Shown here piece by piece: positions 1-4,321 of a stretch of 9,573 nt of DNA (the first letter of the stretch is position 1; every line of letters begins with the position of its first letter). This DNA is from a bacterium (lineage in GTDB: Bacteria > KSB1 > UBA2214). Made by a program: the position numbers and the translations under genes. The stretch covers positions 1 through 9,573 of the forward strand of contig JAKQKF010000402.1 in assembly GCA_029560815.1 (NCBI GenBank), read 5' to 3'. The notes under the pieces are model-generated. The model saw only the letters and a list, made by a program, of their open reading frames with translations. It was not told where the DNA came from and made no database searches.

Positions 1-963
1 GGTGATTTTCTCCTCTCCACACCGGTCTTCAAGGCGCTGCGCGCTCGTTATCCCCGGGCCCGCATCACCGCGGTGACGCGGAGCTATACCGCCCGGGTGG
101 CTGAATATAACGAATATATCGACGAGGTCGTTCCGGTCTACGAACACGGGGGCGAGTGGTCCTGGGCGCGTCTGCGCGAGGTGGCGCGGCTGATGCGAAA
201 TAAAGCGGATCTCGCGGTTGTTCTTAACACGGTCAGCCATTCGCTCACCAGTGATCTGATCGCGCGCCTCTCCACCCGCGGCCATATTGTCGGTTCGGAG
301 CACCGCCTCTTCCGGGGCACGACGCGCAATTTTTTCTATCATATCAACGCCCCTTTCCTGGCAGGGGAGCGGCATCAAAGCCAGCGCAACCTGGATATTC
401 TCCGGCCGCTCGGCATCGAGGGTGGGGATCTGCGCGAGCACATCCGCATCAGGCCCGAGGAGAGCGCCTGGGCCAGGGCGCATCTGCTCCGGCTCGGCCG
501 CGAGGAGGGCAAGCCCTTGATCGCGGTGCATCCCGGCGCCGGCAAAACCGGCAACCGCTGGCCGGCGGAGCGTTTTGCGGCCGCCGCCAACGCGCTGGCG
601 GCCGAATTCGGCGCGCAGATTTACGTGACCTGGGGCGGGAAAGAGGGACCGCTGGGGGAGCAGCTCGTGGCCGGCCTCGAGCGGCCGCCTCTCCACTCCC
701 TTCACGCGGAGATCCGCAGCATGGCGGCGCTGCTCGCCGAGGCCGATCTCCTGCTCTGCAACGATACCGGGGTCATGCATGTGGGCGCCGCCGTCGGCAC
801 ACCCCTGGTGGCGGTCTTCGGTCCCACCGATCCCGCCCTCTGGAAACCCTGGGGGGAGGAGTTTGCTGCTGTACGCGCGGAAGACCATCTCTGCGCTTCA
901 GTCACGCTTGACCAATTCCTCGGCCCCGCGCGCCGGATGCTGCCGGTACGCAGTGGGATATAA
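1..963 (+). CDS. GT9 glycosyltransferase (ADP-heptose:LPS heptosyltransferase-like), 5' partial
   Basis: The reading frame is already open at base 1, so the start lies outside the window; 320 residues are visible before TAA at 961-963. The first visible residues, GDFLLSTPVFKALR, match the N-terminal 'GD-LL-TP-LRALR' signature of GT9 enzymes, so probably only about 10-20 residues are missing. The C-terminal sugar-nucleotide domain shows HPGAGKTGNRWP (about nt 529-564) and the diagnostic NDTGVMH followed by GTPLVAVFGPTDP (nt 760-837). Family members transfer heptose or a related sugar from a nucleotide donor to LPS core at the inner membrane's cytoplasmic face. Unlike the second GT9 at 1612, it has no C-terminal four-cysteine cluster; its tail is short and ends DQFLGPARRMLP followed by a few residues. 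The precise acceptor and donor cannot be read from sequence. No intrinsic terminator is obvious directly after the stop. Confidence 0.9.
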   Translation, partial: GDFLLSTPVFKALRARYPRARITAVTRSYTARVAEYNEYIDEVVPVYEHGGEWSWARLREVARLMRNKADLAVVLNTVSHSLTSDLIARLSTRGHIVGSEHRLFRGTTRNFFYHINAPFLAGERHQSQRNLDILRPLGIEGGDLREHIRIRPEESAWARAHLLRLGREEGKPLIAVHPGAGKTGNRWPAERFAAAANALAAEFGAQIYVTWGGKEGPLGEQLVAGLERPPLHSLHAEIRSMAALLAEADLLLCNDTGVMHVGAAVGTPLVAVFGPTDPALWKPWGEEFAAVRAEDHLCASVTLDQFLGPARRMLPVRSGI

Positions 964-1108
964 AGGCATTATAAATAAATTGATAGCACTTACAGGCCTG
1001 AACCACGGCGCCGGCCAATTTACCTAAAAAATAGATTGCATTTTTAGTTTCCATTCCATATTTTTGGGCGATTTTAACCAGATATCGAGTATTAAGACTG
1101 AGGTAAAA
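964..1108. promoter_or_regulatory. AT-rich intergenic gap with possible weak promoter for the acidic-protein gene
   Basis: This 145-bp gap is clearly more AT-rich than the flanking genes. A weak sigma70-like pair can be drawn: TTGCAT at 1036-1041 and TATTTT at 1059-1064, with a 17-nt spacer. The match to consensus is poor (3/6 and 4/6), so this is only a candidate. A good Shine-Dalgarno sequence, TGAGGT at 1099-1104, precedes the ATG at 1109. The base-composition shift and the lack of overlap suggest that the acidic-protein gene is transcribed separately from the upstream GT9 gene. Confidence 0.3.
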
Positions 1109-1393
1109 ATGGCTGCAAAAAAATTTATTGATGACGACGAGTTGAACGAAGAGGCCCCTCCCGAAGACGAAGAAGAGGAAGATGAACTCGCCGAAGATCC
1201 CCCTGAAGAGGAGCTCGAGGAAATCGCCGAAGAAGAGGTTGAAGTGGAGGCCGAGGACGACGAGGAGTGGGATGACGAGTTCTGGGATGATGATGACGAA
1301 GACTGGGAGGATGACGAGGAGTGGGATGAAGAGGATGAAGAGGATTGGCTCGACGGCACCCCGGAGTGGGAAGGCGATGATGACTGGGAATGA
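1109..1393 (+). CDS. Highly acidic, tryptophan-studded small protein of unknown function
   Basis: This is a 94-residue protein with 24 Asp and 35 Glu (59/94), only two Lys and no Arg, so its predicted pI is extremely low. The N-terminus (MAAKKFIDDDELNEE) holds the only basic residues. Residues 14-50 are mainly Glu/Pro/Ala, with small hydrophobic residues roughly spaced as in an amphipathic or coiled segment. Residues 54-93 hold seven Trp (54, 59, 66, 72, 80, 87, 93) at 5-8 residue spacing, each surrounded by Asp/Glu. There is no signal peptide, membrane segment or Cys. The start at 1109 is chosen over an in-frame upstream one at 1064 because of the TGAGGT ribosome-binding site 4 nt before it and because the extra 15 residues are not acidic. 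I do not recognise a family. Cation binding, nucleic-acid mimicry or a chaperone-like role are possible but unsupported. Codons are almost all GAN, which makes the coding strand strongly purine-rich. Confidence 0.72.
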   Translation: MAAKKFIDDDELNEEAPPEDEEEEDELAEDPPEEELEEIAEEEVEVEAEDDEEWDDEFWDDDDEDWEDDEEWDEEDEEDWLDGTPEWEGDDDWE

Positions 1394-1402
1394 CCTCTTT
1401 TT

Positions 1403-1429
1403 AAACCTCCATATGCAGTCTGAGGTTTT
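1403..1429 (+). terminator. Weak stem-loop after the acidic-protein gene
   Basis: AAACCTC (1403-1409) is complementary to GAGGTTT (1422-1428), giving a 7-bp stem with a 12-nt loop that starts 9 nt after the stop codon. Only a short T run overlaps the 3' arm and the stem is not GC-rich, so it may be a weak terminator or an mRNA 3' stabilising hairpin. Confidence 0.3.
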
Positions 1430-1433
1430 AATG

Positions 1434-1521
1434 CGTGCCGGCATTTGCCGCCGGGCGGTCTGAGCCCGGAGGAATCCGGCACGATTCAAGATCCTGGCGG
1501 TGCGGCGCCTGCCGCACCGCC
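1434..1521 (+). other. Cluster of GC-rich inverted repeats, possible structured RNA or leader
   Basis: Several exact inverted repeats are packed into under 90 bases of non-coding sequence. CGTGCCGG (1434-1441) pairs with CCGGCACG (1476-1483) and encloses GCCGC/GCGGT (1447-1459). CCGGA-GGAA-TCCGG (1466-1479) forms a competing hairpin with a GNRA-type tetraloop. GGCGGTGCGGC (1496-1506) pairs perfectly over 11 bp with GCCGCACCGCC (1511-1521) around a 4-nt loop. The 11-mer TGAGCCCGGAG occurs at 1461-1471 and again at 1525-1535, where it forms the 5' arm of the downstream terminator. The region could be a leader of the 1612 operon or a small RNA ending at that terminator. It does not match any riboswitch consensus I know. 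Confidence 0.4.
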
Positions 1522-1526
1522 TCATG

Positions 1527-1555
1527 AGCCCGGAGTGAGATCCTCCGGGCTTTTT
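1527..1555 (+). terminator. Intrinsic (rho-independent) terminator
   Basis: AGCCCGGAG (1527-1535) and CTCCGGGCT (1543-1551) form a perfect 9-bp GC-rich stem with a 7-nt loop, followed directly by a T run through 1555. It ends 56 nt before the ATG of the second GT9 gene. It therefore either closes the acidic-gene transcript or acts as a conditional terminator in the leader of the downstream operon. A promoter for the 1612 gene between 1556 and 1590 is not evident, which keeps the second reading open. Confidence 0.75.
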
Positions 1556-1611
1556 CGTCACCGGCGCCCGCTGACGCTGATGAAATCCGGAAGGAGCGCG
1601 TTACGAAACAC

Positions 1612-2703
1612 ATGCAGAGGCCCGGGGCTGCGGAGGGTTTGTTCGATCCCGGCCGGGTGCGCAGCATATTGATCATCAAGCTGAGGGCGATCGGCGATGT
1701 GGTGCTTTCCACCATCGTCATCGACAATTTGCGCCGGGCCTTTCCTGATGCCGCCATCGACTTTCTCACCGAAGCGGCCGCGCGGGATGTGGTTTCCGGC
1801 CATGCGCAGCTCGATTCGATCATGATCCTCGAACGCACGGCTATCGCCAGGATGACGCTGCGCGACCAGCTCCGGGCCAACCTTGCCTTCCTGAAGCGGA
1901 TCCGCAGCCGCAAATACGACCTGGTCTTCGATTTTTTCGGCAATCCCCGCAGCGCCCTGATCACGCGCTGGAGCGGGGCCGCCTGGCGGGTGGGCTATGA
2001 TTACCGCATGCGCCGCCGGGCCTACAACATCGTCGTCCCCTCCCGCGCTGACCAGGTGCATGAGGCGGAGTGGCATCTTGACGCTCTCGCCCATCTCGGC
2101 ATCCCCGTGGTCTCGCGCCGCCTCTCGCTGGCTGGAAGCGGGGCCGCTGAGGAGCGGGCGCAGGCTTTCTGGCGCGAAGCGGAGCTGGAGGGAAAGCGGG
2201 TGGTGGCGCTCAATTTTTCCGGCGGCTGGCCGGCGAAGCGCTGGCCTCTGGAGCGGTTCGCCGGGCTGGCGGACCGCCTGGCCGGCCGCTATCAAGCGCG
2301 CATTCTTGTTGTCTGGGGACCGGGTGAGCTGCCCCAGGCGCAGCAGCTGGCGGCCATGGCCGCCGTCCCCGTCACGCTCATCCCCGAAACCAACCTCAAG
2401 GAGCTCGCCGCCCTCCTCGGCCGCGTCGACCTCCTCGTCAGCACCGATTCAGGACCCATGCACATCGCCGCCGCCATGGGCACCCCCTGCGTTGCCCTTT
2501 TCGGTCCCACCAATCCCCGCCTGCAGGGGCCCTTTGGCTCCAACCACCAGATCATCACCAACAGCGGCCTTGACTGCCTGGGCTGCAACCGCACCGCCTG
2601 CGACCATATCAGCTGCATGAACGGTCTGACCGTCGAGGCGGTGTTCACCGGGGTGGAGCGGGCGCTGGCCTCGCTGCCGGGCCGCAAGGGGGAGGCGAAA
2701 TGA
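1612..2703 (+). CDS. GT9 glycosyltransferase (ADP-heptose:LPS heptosyltransferase family)
   Basis: A complete 363-residue GT9 enzyme, the usual length for heptosyltransferases. The N-terminal acceptor domain begins IIKLRAIGDVVLST (residues 21-34) and includes DLVFDFFGNPRS (103-114). The C-terminal donor-binding domain has LNFSGGWPAKRWPLERF (200-216), VVWGPGE (233-239), STDSGPMHIAAAMGTP (277-292) and LFGPTNPRLQGPFG (296-309). Four cysteines follow at 322, 325, 330 and 335, a C-x2-C-x4-C-x4-C cluster seen near the C-terminus of many GT9 proteins. It probably adds heptose or a related sugar to LPS core; the exact sugar is not readable. The ATG at 1612 is preceded by GGAAGGAG (1589-1596), slightly far away (15 nt). 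The TTG and GTG codons in frame shortly after would leave the conserved N-terminus intact but have worse spacing. The stop overlaps the next start (ATGA, 2700-2703), indicating translational coupling. Confidence 0.92.
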   Translation: MQRPGAAEGLFDPGRVRSILIIKLRAIGDVVLSTIVIDNLRRAFPDAAIDFLTEAAARDVVSGHAQLDSIMILERTAIARMTLRDQLRANLAFLKRIRSRKYDLVFDFFGNPRSALITRWSGAAWRVGYDYRMRRRAYNIVVPSRADQVHEAEWHLDALAHLGIPVVSRRLSLAGSGAAEERAQAFWREAELEGKRVVALNFSGGWPAKRWPLERFAGLADRLAGRYQARILVVWGPGELPQAQQLAAMAAVPVTLIPETNLKELAALLGRVDLLVSTDSGPMHIAAAMGTPCVALFGPTNPRLQGPFGSNHQIITNSGLDCLGCNRTACDHISCMNGLTVEAVFTGVERALASLPGRKGEAK

Positions 2704-3029
2704 AACCGCCGGTGAAGAGAATGATGCATGCGGAGGGGGGATCCATCCCTTCGCTGCATGAACTGCTCGCTTTGATGAATGAGCGCACCTCCCGGCAGGC
2801 GATCGAGCTCGCCGGCGGAAAAAGGGTGGGGTGGGCCGGCCTGCTCTTCCCGCCGCTGGGGCGCTTTCTCCGCATCTGGCTGCTCAAAGGGCTGATCTGG
2901 CGGGGATTCTCCGGTTTCCGCCAGGCCTGGGCGGCCGCCCTGCAGCTGATGCTCCTGCGCATGAAGATCTGGCATCTGCAGAATCATCTCCCGGCCCCGG
3001 GCGGACCGCAGGGGAGGGTGCGGCCATGA
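2700..3029 (+). CDS. Small protein resembling the stand-alone C-terminal module of a WaaE-like GT2
   Basis: This 109-residue ORF has a strong ribosome-binding site (AAGGGGGAGG, 2686-2695). It overlaps the preceding stop and the following start by ATGA on both sides, so it is very likely translated as part of the operon. Residues 10-91 align with residues 164-243 of the GT2 directly downstream. Shared positions include His10/His164, SI at 15-16/169-170, Asn27/178, Thr30/181, ELA at 36-38/187-189, PL at 52-53/204-205, FL at 56-57/208-209, Lys63/215, Gly69/221, Gly72/224 and Lys89/241. The stretch from residue 44 onward aligns without gaps. The GT-A catalytic domain with its DxD motif is entirely absent. 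Residues 45-90 are hydrophobic and basic (many Leu, Trp, Arg), consistent with amphipathic membrane-surface helices. It may be a conserved partner subunit or the remnant of a duplicated GT2. I know no named function. Confidence 0.75.
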   Translation: MKPPVKRMMHAEGGSIPSLHELLALMNERTSRQAIELAGGKRVGWAGLLFPPLGRFLRIWLLKGLIWRGFSGFRQAWAAALQLMLLRMKIWHLQNHLPAPGGPQGRVRP

Positions 3030-3775
3030 GCACGCTCTCGGTCATCGTCATCACCCTGAATGAAGAGCGCCACATCGCCGCCTGCCTCGAGAGTGTGGCC
3101 TGGGCGGATGAAATCATCGTCGTTGATGCCGAGAGCAAGGACGAGACCGTGGCCATCGCGCGCCGTTTCACCGCCCGGGTATTTATCGAAAAATTCCGGG
3201 GCTACAGCGGCCAGAAGAACTTTGCCCTTGCGCAGGCCCGGGGGGAGTGGGTGCTCTGGCTCGATGCCGATGAGCGGGTGACGCCGGAGCTGGCGGAGGA
3301 GATCCGCCGCACCATCGCCGCCGCTCCCGCTGCGGCGGGGTTTGAGATGCCGCGCAAGGCCTATTTCCTCGGCCGCTGGATCAAACACTGCGGCTGGTAT
3401 CCCGGCTACGTCCTGCGCCTCTTCCGCCGCGAACGGGGCCGGTTCGACGATCGCGAGGTGCACGAGACTCTGCTCCTCGACGGCGAAAGGGGACGTCTGC
3501 GCGGCGATCTCGACCACTATACCGACGATTCGATCGAGCACTACTTCTGGAAATTCAATCGCTACACCACCCTCGCAGCCGAGGAGCTGGCCGGGCGCGG
3601 CAGGCGCGCCGGCATGTTCAGCATCCTGATGCGGCCCCTGCACGCCTTCCTCAAAATGTATATTTTCAAGCGGGGATTCCTCGACGGCCTCCCCGGCCTC
3701 ATGCTCTGCCTGCTCTCGGCCAGTTATGTCACCGCCAAATACGCCAAGCTCGCCGAGCGCAATCAACCGGCCTGA
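3026..3775 (+). CDS. GT2 glycosyltransferase, WaaE/KdtX-like (LPS core type)
   Basis: A 249-residue GT-A fold glycosyltransferase of the family that includes LPS core beta-1,4-glucosyltransferases. The nucleotide-binding start SVIVITLNEERHIAACLESV (residues 5-24) and VVDAESKDET (32-41) lead to the metal-binding motif DAD (80-82) in WVLWLDADERVTPE. Family-typical RLFRR (131-135) and REVHE (143-147) follow, then a C-terminal section from His164 (HYTDDSIEHY, NRYTTLAAEELA, RGFLDGLPGL) that probably lies on the inner membrane. It is shorter than bitopic GT2 enzymes and has no clear multi-pass domain. The start at 3026 is chosen because GGGGAGGG lies about 8 nt upstream and MSTLSVIVIT is the family N-terminus; the longer upstream reading is only read-through of another frame. 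The start overlaps the stop of the 109-residue ORF. The exact sugar is not determined. Confidence 0.92.
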   Translation: MSTLSVIVITLNEERHIAACLESVAWADEIIVVDAESKDETVAIARRFTARVFIEKFRGYSGQKNFALAQARGEWVLWLDADERVTPELAEEIRRTIAAAPAAAGFEMPRKAYFLGRWIKHCGWYPGYVLRLFRRERGRFDDREVHETLLLDGERGRLRGDLDHYTDDSIEHYFWKFNRYTTLAAEELAGRGRRAGMFSILMRPLHAFLKMYIFKRGFLDGLPGLMLCLLSASYVTAKYAKLAERNQPA

Positions 3776-3785
3776 AAATTATCTC

Positions 3786-3814
3786 TTGAACCTTTGTCCG
3801 AAATCCATTACATT
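3786..3814 (+). promoter_or_regulatory. Candidate sigma70-type promoter for the STAS gene
   Basis: TTGAAC (3786-3791) and TACATT (3809-3814) are separated by exactly 17 nt, each matching consensus at 4 of 6 positions. The pair lies in the 107-bp gap after the GT2 stop and about 70 nt before the STAS start, so the STAS gene probably has its own transcript. Confidence 0.45.
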
Positions 3815-3882
3815 AAGACATACCAGGGGGCTGCCGGTTCACGGGTTTATGGACGCAGTGATCTCCACGGAGGGTTGTGATC

Positions 3883-4233
3883 ATGAATTTCAAGGTTGAT
3901 ACCAAAAACGATACCTATATTTTCCGGCTGCGGGAGGATCGCCTCAACGCGCATATAGCGCCGGACCTCAAGGCGCAGCTCCTGCTGCTGATCGGAGATG
4001 AAACCAACAACCACATCCTGCTCGATCTGAGCAAGGTCAAATTCGTCGATTCCTCCGGCCTTGGCGCGCTCTTGCTCGGACTTCGTCAGGCGCGCGCCAA
4101 CGACCGCCGCTTCGCCCTGCTCGGCACCCAGAAGCGGGTCAACAGCCTCATCCAGATCGCCCAGGTCGGCAGTGTCCTGGTCAGCTACAGCGATGAGGAA
4201 GAGGCCCTCAGCGGAATGGCGGCGATGGAATAA
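3883..4233 (+). CDS. Single-domain STAS protein, anti-anti-sigma factor type
   Basis: The 116-residue protein is one STAS domain of SpoIIAA/RsbV type. The sequence ILLDLSKVKFVDSSGLGALL (residues 45-64) contains the Asp-Ser-Ser-Gly motif (56-59) whose serine is phosphorylated by the partner anti-sigma kinase in characterised members. By alignment with SpoIIAA, Ser58 is the likely acceptor. Proteins of this class switch partners with a kinase/anti-sigma factor to release a sigma factor or drive a related signalling output. No cognate kinase, phosphatase or sigma gene lies beside it, so its partners are unknown. ATG 3883 is preferred over the in-frame GTG at 3877 because GGAGGG (3869-3874) lies 8 nt upstream of it. 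The gene converges on nrdJ and shares its terminator. Confidence 0.88.
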   Translation: MNFKVDTKNDTYIFRLREDRLNAHIAPDLKAQLLLLIGDETNNHILLDLSKVKFVDSSGLGALLLGLRQARANDRRFALLGTQKRVNSLIQIAQVGSVLVSYSDEEEALSGMAAME

Positions 4234-4262
4234 GCCGTTCCGCCAACCGGCTCCCTGTAAAG

Positions 4263-4303
4263 AAAAATCCCGCCCTTCCTTCCGGAAGAGCGGGATTTTT
4301 TTT
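4263..4303. terminator. Bidirectional intrinsic terminator between convergent genes
   Basis: AAAAATCCCGC (4263-4273) pairs with GCGGGATTTTT (4290-4300). An inner stem, CTTCC (4275-4279) with GGAAG (4284-4288), closes a TTCC loop, giving a long hairpin with a single internal mismatch. T's continue to 4303 on the + strand and A's flank the other side, so transcripts from the STAS gene (+) and from nrdJ (-, stop at 4322) both meet a U-tailed hairpin. Confidence 0.88.
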
Positions 4304-4321
4304 ATCGCGCGGCGGCGGCTG

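Noticed and set aside
1109..1393. Purine-rich tract read as a simple-sequence repeat or non-coding element
   Set aside because: The frame is uninterrupted, has a well-placed ribosome-binding site and ATG, and shows patterned Trp residues, so a protein-coding gene is the better explanation.
902..1561. Minus-strand frame with a very hydrophobic middle section, resembling a membrane protein, and a parallel Ser-rich frame at 1024-1482
   Set aside because: Both are complements of the GAN-codon acidic gene; runs of Asp/Glu codons read as Ile/Leu/Phe/Val or Ser on the opposite strand. Neither has a plausible ribosome-binding site or family match.
2831..3025. N-terminal 65-residue extension of the GT2 reading frame
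   Set aside because: It is the out-of-frame shadow of the 109-residue ORF. The true start at 3026 has a ribosome-binding site and the family-typical N-terminus.
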